Positions 9,843 through 17,862 of a DNA stretch of 64,000 nucleotides are shown here, in pieces. The stretch comes from Rhizobium sp. BK399 (GTDB lineage: Bacteria; Pseudomonadota; Alphaproteobacteria; Rhizobiales; Rhizobiaceae): positions 305,802 to 369,801 of the forward strand of contig NZ_JACIAH010000004.1 of the NCBI RefSeq assembly GCF_014194695.1, read 5' to 3'. The position numbers and the translations under genes are program-made. A model generated the notes under the pieces. That model had not been told where the DNA came from. It worked only from the letters and a program-made list of their open reading frames with translations, and did not search any database. Every line of letters begins with the position of its first letter. Within the stretch, counting starts at the first letter, position 1.

Positions 9843-10574
9843 TCAGCCAGTCCAGCCCCCATCGACGACATGGATCTGACCGGTCGTAAAGCCTGCCTCG
9901 TCGCCAGAAAGATAGGTCACAAGGGCAGCGATCTCTTCCGGTGTCGCAATGCGTCCCATCGGCTGGCGAGCGATGAAATCCTTCAGTGCCTTGTCGTAAT
10001 CGCCCGTGGCACGCAAGCGATCGTGCAGCGACGGGCTATCCACCGTGCCGGGGCAGATGGCGTTGGCGCGAATGCCCTTCGCCACAAAATCCGAAGCGAT
10101 CGACTTCGTGAGCCCGATGACGGCAGCCTTCGATGCACTGTAGGCGAAGCGATTGGGAACACCCTTCACGCTGGAAGCAACCGAAGCCATGTTGACGATC
10201 GACCCTTTGCCTTTCTCCAGCATGCCCGGAAGAAAAGTACGGCAGGTCGTATACATCGCCTTGGCATTGAGGTTGAAGGAGAAATCCCAGTCCTTTTCCT
10301 CGCAATCCAGGATTGTGCCGGCATGAACGAAGCCGGCGCAATTGAAGAGAACGTCAACCGGGCCAATCTCGGTCGCGAAGGCTCGGACAGCGTCGCCATC
10401 GAGTACGTTAAGAATGTGCTTCTCGGCGCCCTCAAGCGTGGACAGCGTCTTCTCGTTGATATCAGTCGCATAGACATGCGCGCCGAGCGACAGGAAACGC
10501 TCTGCGCTCGCTCGACCAATGCCCTGCCCTGCCGCCGTGATGACGACCTTCTTGCCTTCCAGACCGTGGCTCAT
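9843..10574 (-). CDS. Short-chain dehydrogenase, BDH2/2-keto-3-deoxy-L-fuconate dehydrogenase type
   Basis: This 243-residue classical SDR has the NAD-binding glycine motif TAAGQGIGRAS near residue 16, NCAGF near 83, catalytic serine region NMASVASSVKGV and YSASKAAV with the tyrosine and lysine near 147-151. The segments LDCEEKDWDFSFNLN and CPGTVDSPSLHDR are characteristic of the BDH2/DHRS6 branch, which in bacteria includes 2-keto-3-deoxy-L-fuconate 4-dehydrogenase. The ATG at 10574 follows GGGAGGA. The divergent neighbour is a COG3618 amidohydrolase of the fuconolactonase type, supporting an L-fucose or related 6-deoxy-sugar pathway. A 3-hydroxybutyrate-type substrate cannot be excluded. 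Confidence 0.85.
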   Translation of the reverse strand: MSHGLEGKKVVITAAGQGIGRASAERFLSLGAHVYATDINEKTLSTLEGAEKHILNVLDGDAVRAFATEIGPVDVLFNCAGFVHAGTILDCEEKDWDFSFNLNAKAMYTTCRTFLPGMLEKGKGSIVNMASVASSVKGVPNRFAYSASKAAVIGLTKSIASDFVAKGIRANAICPGTVDSPSLHDRLRATGDYDKALKDFIARQPMGRIATPEEIAALVTYLSGDEAGFTTGQIHVVDGGWTG

Positions 10575-10784
10575 ACGTCCTCCCAAAGAATCCAGCGCTT
10601 GCGACGCGTTCATTCATATGCAAACAATATATTCAGATTGGCGTCAACCTGGGTGGAGCAGAGTTGCACGCCGGAGGAAGCCTAATCAATCTCATGTCGC
10701 CGGGCATGACAAATCTGGTCGCGGAACGCCGCCCGACCGATATGCTTATGTCTGCGGCAGTTATCATGCAGTGGGAGGAACAGC

Positions 10785-11621
10785 ATGCTTTTCGACACAC
10801 ACCTGCACATCGTCGATCGGCAGGCGCTTGACTATCCCTGGCTTTCGAGCGCCGGAGATCTCAATCGAGATAGTCTCTACGAAGACTATGCACGCGATGC
10901 GATGCGATGTGGGATCTCCAACGTCCTGCACATGGAGGTGGATGTCGCACCCACCCGCATCGATGATGAGACGAGCTACGTCAATGAGGTCAGCCGTCGT
11001 CCAGGTAGCCTCGTGCGCGGCGTCATCGCCGCATGCCGACCGGAGGAAGACGGGTTCGAGGCGTATCTCGAGCGATCGCTCGCCGATCCCTTCATCAAGG
11101 GGTTCCGCCGCGTCCTGCATGTAGCACCCGACGATACGGCCGCCCGACCGCTGTTTCGCGAGAACGTCCGGCGCCTCTCCGGCACCCGCATGACGTTCGA
11201 CCTCTGCGTCTTCCCGCATCAATTCGAAACCATCCTCGCACTTGTCGATCATTGCCCGGACGTTCGCTTCATTCTCGACCATTGTGCCAATCCGCCGATC
11301 AAGGAGGGCATGAACGAAGTCTGGCGCAAGGGTGTCACGGATTTTTCCCGGCGCCCGAACGTAACCGCAAAGGTCTCCGGCGTCGTCGCGTATGGTGATC
11401 TTGAAAAATGGTCGGTCGACAGCCTGCGCCCCTATGTCGAGCATACGATCGGAAGCTTTGGCTGGGATCGTGTCGTCTGGGGAAGCGACTGGCCGGTCTG
11501 CACGCTGGGTGGCGGGCTGACACCCTGGGTCGCGGCCACCCATGCTCTGACTGCAGGCTGCAGCCCGGAGGAGCGCGATAAGTTCTATCAGGCCAATGCC
11601 AAGCGCATCTGGTCGATATGA
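10785..11621 (+). CDS. Amidohydrolase of the L-fuconolactonase type (COG3618)
   Basis: This 278-residue TIM-barrel amidohydrolase-2 protein has the metal-binding start MLFDTHLHIVD, RGVIAACRPE, RFILDHCANPPI with the metal or catalytic histidine, and VVWGSDWPVC with the conserved aspartate. The pattern fits COG3618 lactonases such as L-fuconolactone hydrolase and L-rhamnono-lactonase. It would open a sugar lactone in the cytoplasm. The start follows a strong GGGAGGA site. Together with the divergent SDR it covers the lactonase and the late dehydrogenase steps of L-fucose oxidation; dehydratase, first dehydrogenase and transporter are not seen here. Confidence 0.82.
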   Translation: MLFDTHLHIVDRQALDYPWLSSAGDLNRDSLYEDYARDAMRCGISNVLHMEVDVAPTRIDDETSYVNEVSRRPGSLVRGVIAACRPEEDGFEAYLERSLADPFIKGFRRVLHVAPDDTAARPLFRENVRRLSGTRMTFDLCVFPHQFETILALVDHCPDVRFILDHCANPPIKEGMNEVWRKGVTDFSRRPNVTAKVSGVVAYGDLEKWSVDSLRPYVEHTIGSFGWDRVVWGSDWPVCTLGGGLTPWVAATHALTAGCSPEERDKFYQANAKRIWSI

Positions 11622-11624
11622 AAC

Positions 11625-11655
11625 AAAAAGGGCGGCGCCATCGGCGCCGCCCTTT
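11625..11655. terminator. Bidirectional Rho-independent terminator
   Basis: A perfect 10-bp stem, GGGCGGCGCC and GGCGCCGCCC, has a 3-base loop. AAAAA precedes it and TTT follows, so it can end transcription from both the amidohydrolase gene and the convergent transaldolase gene. Confidence 0.85.
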
Positions 11656-11677
11656 CAGTTTAGTTCGCCCGACAACC

Positions 11678-12643
11678 TTAAGCGGCTGCGAGCTGCAGTT
11701 CCTTCTGAACATTACCACGCAGCGTACCGAGGTCTTTGGCGAAGGCACGGATGCCTTCAGCAAGCTTTTCGGTCGCCATCGCGTCTTCGTTCATCATCCA
11801 GCGGAAGGTCTTTTCGTCGACGGTGATCTTGGGAGCAGGCTTCGTCACGTCAGGCGAGAGCTTACGCTCGAGCTTACCCTGGTCCTTGGAGAGTTCGTCG
11901 AGGAGGTTCGGCGCAATCGTCAAGCGATCGCAACCGGCCAAGGCTTCGATTTCGCCGGCGCTGCGGAACGACGCGCCCATGACGATCGTCTTGATGTCGT
12001 TGGCCTTGTAGTAGTTGTAGATGTCGCGAACGGAAATGACGCCCGGATCTTCCTCGGGCGTGAACTCCTTGCCGGTCGACTTCTTGTACCAGTCGAGGAT
12101 ACGGCCGACGAACGGCGAGATCAGGAACACCTTGGCGTCGGCGCAGGCGATCGCCTGGGCCTTCGAGAAGAGAAGCGTCAAGTTGCAGTCGATGCCTTCT
12201 TTCTGCAGGATCTCGGCCGCACGAATGCCTTCCCAAGTCGAAGCCAACTTGATGAGGATGCGGTCACGCTCGATACCGCGTTCCTTGTAGGCAGCGATGA
12301 TCGAACGTGCCTTGGCAAGCGATGCTTCGGTATCGAAGGAAAGGTCCGCATCGACTTCAGTCGAGACGCGACCCGGAACGAGTTTGACGAGCGCAGCACC
12401 GACGGAGATCGCGAGACGATCGGCAACGGCTGCGGAAACGGCCTCTGGATTGCCGCCCTGCTTCTTGCCCCAGGCAACGGCTTCCTTGACCGTGTCTGCA
12501 AACATCGGCGTGCCCAGTGCTTTGAGGACGATGCTTGGGTTCGTCGTGCAATCAACCGGCTTCAGACGGGCAACAGCTTCGATGTCACCGGAATCGGCAA
12601 CGACGGTGGTCATTTCGCGGAGTTGGTCAAGCTTGGATGTCAT
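11678..12643 (-). CDS. tal: Transaldolase (TalA/TalB type)
   Basis: This 321-residue protein matches the length of TalB-type transaldolases. The start [20 protein letters not shown] with VDCTTNPSI is the conserved N terminus. The Schiff-base lysine is in [13 protein letters not shown] near residue 135, and [12 protein letters not shown] and [13 protein letters not shown] follow. It transfers dihydroxyacetone units from sedoheptulose-7-P to glyceraldehyde-3-P in the pentose phosphate pathway in the cytoplasm. The ATG at 12643 was chosen because it gives the canonical N terminus and follows AAAAGGA. It is divergent from a SorC-type regulator across a 325-base gap, which may control it. Confidence 0.95.
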   Translation of the reverse strand: MTSKLDQLREMTTVVADSGDIEAVARLKPVDCTTNPSIVLKALGTPMFADTVKEAVAWGKKQGGNPEAVSAAVADRLAISVGAALVKLVPGRVSTEVDADLSFDTEASLAKARSIIAAYKERGIERDRILIKLASTWEGIRAAEILQKEGIDCNLTLLFSKAQAIACADAKVFLISPFVGRILDWYKKSTGKEFTPEEDPGVISVRDIYNYYKANDIKTIVMGASFRSAGEIEALAGCDRLTIAPNLLDELSKDQGKLERKLSPDVTKPAPKITVDEKTFRWMMNEDAMATEKLAEGIRAFAKDLGTLRGNVQKELQLAAA

Positions 12644-12968
12644 GGTTACTGGTCCTTTTGACTTGAGCTGCGAGCCGGCGCCTATTCGACCGGCAAAATA
12701 ATCTACGAACAAGCGGTCAGTATGCTGCACATCGGGCTGCGCTCGTCTTGCTCAAACGAACTGCAACGTGAGGGACAGTTGCACCTTACCTCCTCGGACG
12801 CATAAGGGCGACTTCTTCGCGGCGACTATCGCTACTACCACCTAGATATGTCAAGGACATTTGTGCATTTCAATTGACATAAGTGTCACACCCGTCATTA
12901 TCAGGCGCAACACCGAACCTGTCCTGGCTTAATGGTAGATCTAGGGCGCATTTCGCTCCGGAGGAGAT
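12644..12968. other. Intergenic region between tal and the SorC regulator
   Basis: These 325 bases hold no convincing gene. They carry divergent promoters. On the plus side TTGACA at 12874-12879 is followed 17 bases later by ATTATC, a plausible sigma-70 promoter for the regulator gene. An 8-bp inverted repeat overlaps this -35 box and is listed separately. Confidence 0.5.
12847..12881. promoter_or_regulatory. Inverted repeat, possible SorC operator
   Basis: The arms TATGTCAA and TTGACATA are perfect inverted repeats separated by 19 bases, and the right arm contains the probable -35 box of the downstream SorC-type gene. SorC/DeoR-type sugar regulators commonly bind spaced palindromes near their own promoters. 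Binding by this protein is inferred. Confidence 0.45.
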
Positions 12969-13952
12969 GTGGTCAAGCTCAAACGCGGCACGCACACTGC
13001 CTATTCCGAGGCCTCCTCTCTCAGGCTGCGTGCGGCCTGGCTCTATTACAACCAGGGCCTGACCCAGAAGGATGTCGCCGAACAACTCGGCATCAGCCGC
13101 ACGACGGTGATCCGCCTGCTCGACGAGGCGATGAAGCGCAGCGAAGTTCAGATCTGGATCAACGACTCGATCGGCGACTGCGTCGAATTGTCCGTCAAGC
13201 TCGAACGTACCTATGGTCTCGATGAGGCGATTGTTGTGCCGGCGCCGGCAAGCCCTGACGCCAATTCAATGGCAAAGAGCGTCGGCTTGGCGCTCGGCCA
13301 GTTCCTCTCCGAAGCCATTCCTGACAATTACACGATTGGCGTCGGCTGGGGGCGCACGATGACAGCCTCGCTCTCCAGCTTCCGGCCGCCCCGCCGCGAC
13401 AATTGCAAGGTCGTCTCGCTGCTCGGCGGAGTCGTCGCTGTCCACCAGACGAACCCGATCGACTACACCTGGCGGCTGGCAAGCCAGCTCGGGGCGGAGT
13501 GCTACATGTTCCTCGCCCCGCTGCTGGTGGATTCGACGGAGACCAAGCGGAACCTCATCGAGAAATGCGGGCTCGATACGATCTATCGTCTGGCCGAAAC
13601 GCTTGATCTCGCGATCGTCAGCTGCGGCGATATCGGCCCGCATTCCACCTCTCTATCGGAAGGCTGGATCTCCAAAGCGGAGCTGCAACAACTCATCGAC
13701 GCCGGCTGCGTCTGCGATACGATGTTCAACTTCCTCGACCAGGGCGGCAACACGATCGATCACTCGATCAACAGCCGCGTCATGTCTGTGGACCTCGATA
13801 CTTTGAAGAAGGCCAAGCACATCGTGCTGTCATCGGGCGGTGCGCATCGCGCCGTGGCTATCCGGGCGACGATCAAACGCATCGGCTGCAATACCCTCAT
13901 CACGGACGAGAGCGCCGCCAAGGCGCTGTTGGCCCTGGCGGAAGCATCTTAG
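12969..13952 (+). CDS. SorC-family sugar-binding transcriptional regulator
   Basis: This 327-residue protein has an N-terminal helix-turn-helix (LRLRAAWLYYNQGLTQKDVAEQ, GISRTTVIRLLDEA, residues 19-56) and a C-terminal SorC sugar-binding domain of the sugar-isomerase fold with GVGWGRTMTASL near 120, VVSLLGGVVA and HIVLSSGGAHRAVAIRA near 280. It starts at GTG, preceded by GGAGGAGAT, and family regulators usually respond to a phosphorylated sugar or polyol. It is divergent from transaldolase, so pentose-phosphate or tetritol metabolism is a reasonable target, but no dedicated catabolic operon adjoins it. Confidence 0.88.
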   Translation: MVKLKRGTHTAYSEASSLRLRAAWLYYNQGLTQKDVAEQLGISRTTVIRLLDEAMKRSEVQIWINDSIGDCVELSVKLERTYGLDEAIVVPAPASPDANSMAKSVGLALGQFLSEAIPDNYTIGVGWGRTMTASLSSFRPPRRDNCKVVSLLGGVVAVHQTNPIDYTWRLASQLGAECYMFLAPLLVDSTETKRNLIEKCGLDTIYRLAETLDLAIVSCGDIGPHSTSLSEGWISKAELQQLIDAGCVCDTMFNFLDQGGNTIDHSINSRVMSVDLDTLKKAKHIVLSSGGAHRAVAIRATIKRIGCNTLITDESAAKALLALAEAS

Positions 13953-13971
13953 CGGCTTCCAGAGCAGGCCG

Positions 13972-14451
13972 TTATTGCAACTGGCAGAGACGCGACAATT
14001 GCGATTGCGCCCAGTTCCGCGCAAAATCCTGGGTGTCCGGTAGCTCCGACAGGAGGCTTCCGATCTCGCCATCGATCTCTATGTGGGTGTCCGTGATCTT
14101 GCACGCTCCCACATCGAGCGAGACCGTGGCGACGACCTTGCCCTCCACCGGTGCCATCTGAAAGAGCGCATTGTTACCGGTCTCGCAGGTCAAAAGCGCC
14201 GTTGCCTTCACGGATGCGAGATTGGCTCCCGTCGAACAGACATCTGCGGACACAACCTTGAAGCCGCTGGTTCGATTGGGCCCCACGGGAAGCTGCTCGC
14301 ATAGCTGCGCGGTCGATATCGCTCGCGCGACCTCCGGCCATTGCGGACTACTCATCGCCGACTTGCAGCCCGCCCAGGCTGGAACGAGCGATAGCGCGAG
14401 CAGGCCAACGGCAATGCCCGCGATCTTGCATGGCTTTTCTCCAGAGTTCAT
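13972..14451 (-). CDS. Secreted hypothetical protein
   Basis: This 159-residue protein has a clear Sec signal: KPCKIAGIAVGLLALSLVPAWAG, probably cleaved after AWA. The mature part contains four cysteines in widely spaced positions (CKSAM, LCEQLP, VCSTG, LTCETG) plus one in GACKITD and one near the C terminus, suggesting periplasmic disulphides. The start follows GAGGCGGAA. No domain was recognised. It is convergent with the SorC regulator gene, whose stop lies 19 bases away. Confidence 0.7.
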   Translation of the reverse strand: MNSGEKPCKIAGIAVGLLALSLVPAWAGCKSAMSSPQWPEVARAISTAQLCEQLPVGPNRTSGFKVVSADVCSTGANLASVKATALLTCETGNNALFQMAPVEGKVVATVSLDVGACKITDTHIEIDGEIGSLLSELPDTQDFARNWAQSQLSRLCQLQ

Positions 14452-14564
14452 TTCCGCCTCCTCGAGCCCCAGCTCGGAATCAAACCGGTGATTCCTGAGT
14501 TTTTGATGGCGGGACTCTCAGGGGAGGTAACGTATCCACAGCTTGGATGGATGCGTGACTGCGG

Positions 14565-15437
14565 TCACGCGTGCGCCGCCTCCCAGCCCAGCATCGCCCG
14601 CTTGCGCGTGAGGCCCCAGTGATACCCCGTCAAAGCCCCGCTCTTGCCGAGTGCGCGGTGGCAGGGAACCACGAAGGAAATCGGGTTTGCGCCAACCGCT
14701 GCGCCGACGGCGCGCATTGCCTTCGGCCGGCCGATGTCATTGGCGATATCACTGTAGGTCACGGCTCTGCCGAAGGGGATCTTCAGCAAGCTTTCCCAAA
14801 CCTGCACCTGGAAATCGGTGCCGATCAGGACGACTCGCAACGGCTGATCGCAGGTCCAGCGGCCCGGCTCGAATATTCGCTCTGCATAAGGCGCCGTTGC
14901 CTCTGTATCCTCGACATAACTAGCGTTCGGCCAACGGCACGTCATGTCGTCAAGGCAGGCCGCCTCGTCTCCGAGATCGCTGAAGGCAAGTCCCGCGAGA
15001 CCCCGGTCGGTTGCCATCACAAGCGCAACGCCGAATGGCGACGCATGGAAGCCATAGCGGATCGTCAACCCGCCGCCTTTCGCCTTCCACTCTCCGGGCG
15101 ACATCGCCTCATGCGTGACGAAGAGATCATGCAGGCGGCTTGGGCCGGAAAGCCCGACTTCGATAGAGGTCTCCAGCAGAGGCATTGCTTCCTCGCGGAG
15201 CAGCCGCTTCGCATGGTCGAGCGTGACCGCCTGCAGGAAAGCCTTTGGAGACAGACCGGCCCAGCGGGTAAACGTCTTTTGCAGCTGCGTCGGCGATTGG
15301 TTGAGCCGCGCCGCCATCGTTTCGAGGGACGGCTGATCGCGGTAGTCCTCGGTGATGAGTTCGATCACCCGGCGTACCGTCTCGTAGTCGGAACCGTCAG
15401 GGGTGATATCGGTGTTCAGCTTGGCTACCATGTTCAT
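14565..15437 (-). CDS. ada: Ada-type protein: AraC HTH plus O6-methylguanine-DNA methyltransferase
   Basis: This 290-residue protein has an AraC-type DNA-binding domain (about residues 20-105: TMAARLNQSPTQLQKTFTRW, GLSPKAFLQAVTLDHAKRLL) fused to a methyltransferase domain (about 200-285) with the active-site PCHR in SFVVPCHRALG and the DNA-binding GRPKAMRAVG. It repairs O6-alkylguanine by suicidal transfer to the PCHR cysteine. The N-terminal zinc domain of E. coli Ada, which takes methyl groups from phosphotriesters, is absent: the frame starts just before the HTH at an ATG following AAGGAGAAAGATC. Activation by methyl transfer to the first domain is therefore not possible as in E. coli. Confidence 0.9.
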   Translation of the reverse strand: MNMVAKLNTDITPDGSDYETVRRVIELITEDYRDQPSLETMAARLNQSPTQLQKTFTRWAGLSPKAFLQAVTLDHAKRLLREEAMPLLETSIEVGLSGPSRLHDLFVTHEAMSPGEWKAKGGGLTIRYGFHASPFGVALVMATDRGLAGLAFSDLGDEAACLDDMTCRWPNASYVEDTEATAPYAERIFEPGRWTCDQPLRVVLIGTDFQVQVWESLLKIPFGRAVTYSDIANDIGRPKAMRAVGAAVGANPISFVVPCHRALGKSGALTGYHWGLTRKRAMLGWEAAHA

Positions 15438-15506
15438 GATCTTTCTCCTTACACCAAGGAGATAGTCAAGTGGCCGCCCGCAAACCACCCGTTTCTTGCG
15501 CGTCGA

Positions 15507-16004
15507 TCAAATCCGTTGCTTGACGGTGGCAAGCGCGCCTTTGAAGGCCTTGGCAAAGCTCTCGCGGTCGTCAGGGTTCAGGAAAGAACCGATATCCGTG
15601 CCCTTTCCTTCGCCTGTTATATGCATGGAAAGGATGCCGATTTCCTGATGCCGGCGAACGAAGAAGCGCGTCCAGAAGGGATTGAAATGATGTTCGACCA
15701 TCCGCCCGGAGGGCGCGAACTTGCGCACCGAGATATCGCTCCGCGACACCGTCACTTCCTCCCGCGCACGGCCGGCACGGTAGTTCAGCCAGAAGGCGCC
15801 GTAGAGCAGCAGGAAATCCAGCCCAAAAAAGAAGCCGATCGGCCAAGCGCCAGTCGCGACGAAGAACATGCCGTACATCAAGCACACGGCGCCGGTCAAA
15901 AGCAGCAACACTTTGAAGCCTTTGCGACCGAGCGACCGGTACGGAAAAAGCTCGGCAGCAAAAACAGGTTGTTCGTTGGCCCTATCGGCGTTGCTTTCCA
16001 TCAT
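15507..16004 (-). CDS. DUF2244 membrane protein
   Basis: This 165-residue protein has two closely spaced helices near residues 32-75 (FKVLLLLTGAVCLMYGMFFVATG and WPIGFFFGLDFLLLYGAFW) and a soluble C-terminal domain with RREEVTVS-like and HHFNPFWTRFFV segments, the pattern of DUF2244. It is often encoded next to nth in rhizobia, as here, where it is divergent with only about 22 bases between the start codons. It may therefore share overlapping promoters with nth. Function is unknown. ATG at 16004, ATG at 16001 or TTG at 16013 could each be the start. Confidence 0.85.
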   Translation of the reverse strand: MMESNADRANEQPVFAAELFPYRSLGRKGFKVLLLLTGAVCLMYGMFFVATGAWPIGFFFGLDFLLLYGAFWLNYRAGRAREEVTVSRSDISVRKFAPSGRMVEHHFNPFWTRFFVRRHQEIGILSMHITGEGKGTDIGSFLNPDDRESFAKAFKGALATVKQRI

Positions 16005-16026
16005 GGCTGGCAAGTATAGATTTTAC

Positions 16027-16809
16027 ATGCCAACTCCGAAACTCAAATCATCAGCCACATCGCCGCAGAACTCAAAAGTGATCATTCGCCGCAAGAAGCC
16101 GGCCACGGTCCGTTCGGCCTATTCCGAGGCTGAGCGCGAGGAGATCTTCCGCCGCTTCTCCATCCAGCGGCCGGAGCCGAAGGGCGAACTGGAGCACACC
16201 AATCCCTTCACGCTGGTCGTTGCCGTGGCCCTCTCCGCCCAGGCGACAGATGCGGGCGTCAACAAGGCGACGCGCGCCCTGTTCAAGATCGCTGACACGC
16301 CTGAAAAAATGCTGGCGCTCGGGGAGGAAAGAGTACGCGATTACATCAAGACGATCGGGCTCTACCGCAACAAGGCGAAGAACGTCATCGCTCTATCGCA
16401 ACTGCTGGTCGACAAATTCGGCGGCGTCGTGCCGCAAACGCGCGACGAACTGATGACACTACCTGGCGTCGGTCGCAAGACCGCCAATGTCGTGCTCTCC
16501 ATGGCCTTCGGCCAGGCAACGATGGCGGTGGACACCCACATCTTTCGGATCGCCAACCGCATCAAGCTGGCACCGGGCAAGACGCCTGACGAGGTAGAGG
16601 AACGCCTGATGAAGGTGGTGCCGAAGCACTACCTCTATCATGCCCACCACTGGCTGATCTTGCACGGCCGCTATACCTGCAAGGCGCGCAAGCCGGAATG
16701 TGAACGTTGCGTGATTGCCGACATCTGCAAGTCGCCCGAGAAGACGTGCGATGTGCCGGCGGCGTTGGTCGAGTTACCGCGACAGGTTATAGGAGAGGCC
16801 GTCGAGTAA
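16027..16809 (+). CDS. nth: Endonuclease III
   Basis: This 260-residue DNA glycosylase/AP lyase has the helix-hairpin-helix TLPGVGRKTANVV with the catalytic lysine near residue 157, the catalytic aspartate in MAVDTHIFR near 175, and the [4Fe-4S] loop C-x6-C-x2-C-x5-C (CKARKPECERCVIADIC) near 217-233. It excises oxidised pyrimidines in base-excision repair. The first 35 residues are a basic extension (KSSATSPQNSKVIIRRKKP) not found in the E. coli enzyme. The ATG at 16027 was chosen from alignment; sequence upstream is antisense to the DUF2244 gene. Its 3' end overlaps the convergent TetR gene by 36 bases. Confidence 0.96.
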   Translation: MPTPKLKSSATSPQNSKVIIRRKKPATVRSAYSEAEREEIFRRFSIQRPEPKGELEHTNPFTLVVAVALSAQATDAGVNKATRALFKIADTPEKMLALGEERVRDYIKTIGLYRNKAKNVIALSQLLVDKFGGVVPQTRDELMTLPGVGRKTANVVLSMAFGQATMAVDTHIFRIANRIKLAPGKTPDEVEERLMKVVPKHYLYHAHHWLILHGRYTCKARKPECERCVIADICKSPEKTCDVPAALVELPRQVIGEAVE

Positions 16810-17352
16810 GGCGGCAATCGCCTGCTCATACTCGCTGCGTTCCTCACCGGCTGCGATTGCGATCGCGGCGCGGTCGAAGGCGGCCGAAAGAAGCCGCGCG
16901 ATCGGCTGCAGCACGGGGCCTCCGCCTGGAAGATATGCTTCGAGGCCCCGTTGGAGCGTGGCTTCAGCGTTCTCCTCGTCGATGACGCCTGCATCGCGAA
17001 GGCCAAGGACGGCGGGTGCCTCCAGCAGGAGCAGTTTCGTTCGCCCTTCGTCCGCCAATGCATCGAAATATGCAGAGCCGCCCTCGAGCAATGCCTGACG
17101 GGGCGTCAGATCACCGGAGGTGCGCGCTTCGATCGCCTCAGCAACCGCTGCGGCTTCCCGTTCGACCACCGCTCGAAACAGTGCCTTCTTGTCCTCGAAG
17201 TGATGATAGAGCGCGCCGCGCGTCACCCCCGCGGCGGCGACGATATCTGGCGTCGCCGTATCGCCATAACCTTTCTCCACGAACAAGCGGCGCGCGGCGT
17301 CGAGCAAAGCCTGTTTCGTCTGTTCAGTGCGCTCGCGATTGCTTCTGCTCAT
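16774..17352 (-). CDS. TetR/AcrR-family repressor
   Basis: This 192-residue repressor has an N-terminal HTH: TKQALLDAARRLFVEKGYGD, TPDIVAAAGVTRGALYHHFED (residues 9-54), with YHHFEDKKALF typical of AcrR relatives. The rest is a helical ligand-binding domain. The start MSRSNRER at 17352 was chosen because the HTH begins at the normal distance. It is divergent from a VOC protein, and the gap holds an AcrR-like operator, so it most likely represses itself and that gene. The ligand is unknown. The last 36 bases overlap nth on the other strand. Confidence 0.9.
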   Translation of the reverse strand: MSRSNRERTEQTKQALLDAARRLFVEKGYGDTATPDIVAAAGVTRGALYHHFEDKKALFRAVVEREAAAVAEAIEARTSGDLTPRQALLEGGSAYFDALADEGRTKLLLLEAPAVLGLRDAGVIDEENAEATLQRGLEAYLPGGGPVLQPIARLLSAAFDRAAIAIAAGEERSEYEQAIAALLDGLSYNLSR

Positions 17353-17363
17353 AGGAATCTCTT

Positions 17364-17387
17364 TACATACAATCTGCACGTATGTTA
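17364..17387. promoter_or_regulatory. AcrR-like TetR operator
   Basis: A 24-base imperfect palindrome begins TACATACA and ends CGTATGTTA, with ACATAC and GTATGT as exact half-sites. It has the same layout as the E. coli AcrR operator (TACATAC, about ten bases, GTATGTA). It lies 12 bases before the TetR start and about 50 bases before the VOC start, so it can serve both promoters. Confidence 0.75.
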
Positions 17388-17411
17388 ATTACAAAACATG
17401 CAGATTGTATG
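17366..17411. repeat. 13-bp inverted repeat across the tetR/VOC junction
   Basis: CATACAATCTGCA at 17366-17378 recurs as its exact reverse complement TGCAGATTGTATG at 17399-17411, with 20 bases between. The left copy overlaps the AcrR-like operator. The right copy ends 24 bases before the VOC start, so a second half-operator or a stem-loop in the VOC leader is possible. Confidence 0.7.
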
Positions 17412-17435
17412 AAAAAACGAGCAGAGGGAAAAGAG

Positions 17436-17861
17436 ATGAAATCGACCAGCTACTATCCCGTAATCATGACTGACCGGGTCCACGAGACAGCTCGCTTCTA
17501 CATCGGCCATTTCCGCTTCAAGGCGCTTTTCGAAAGCGATTGGTACATTCACCTGCAGTCGATGGACGACGAGCACGTCATCCTCGCAATCCTCGACGGC
17601 AGCCATGAGACGATCCCGGAGATCGCACGCGGCAAGGTCTCCGGACTGCTTCTCAATTTCGAAGTAGACGATATCGACGCTATCTATGCGGCCTGCGGAG
17701 AGGCGAAGTTGCCGATCCTGAAGCCGATCTGCGACGAGGATTTCGGACAGAGACACTTTATCACGGCCGACCCGAACGGGGTTCTGATCGACATCATCAA
17801 GCCGATACCGCCGAGTGCCGAATACGCTGCAATGTACGACGCCTCAGCCCTGCCAACCTGA
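17436..17861 (+). CDS. VOC-superfamily (glyoxalase/bleomycin-resistance fold) protein
   Basis: This 141-residue protein has the beta-alpha-beta-beta-beta layout of vicinal oxygen chelate proteins: [22 protein letters not shown] at the start, [29 protein letters not shown] and a last strand [16 protein letters not shown]. Metal ligands cannot be assigned with certainty. Such proteins isomerise, cleave or bind small toxic compounds. The ATG at 17436 follows a GAGGGAAAAG stretch; earlier ATGs at 17382 and 17409 lie in the operator. Divergence from a TetR gene with a shared operator suggests induction by the bound compound. Confidence 0.82.
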   Translation: MKSTSYYPVIMTDRVHETARFYIGHFRFKALFESDWYIHLQSMDDEHVILAILDGSHETIPEIARGKVSGLLLNFEVDDIDAIYAACGEAKLPILKPICDEDFGQRHFITADPNGVLIDIIKPIPPSAEYAAMYDASALPT

Positions 17862-17862
17862 C

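Noticed and set aside
14571..16019. 482-codon frame opposite ada and the DUF2244 gene
   Set aside because: Both real genes have domains, active sites and ribosome sites on the minus strand; the plus frame has none.
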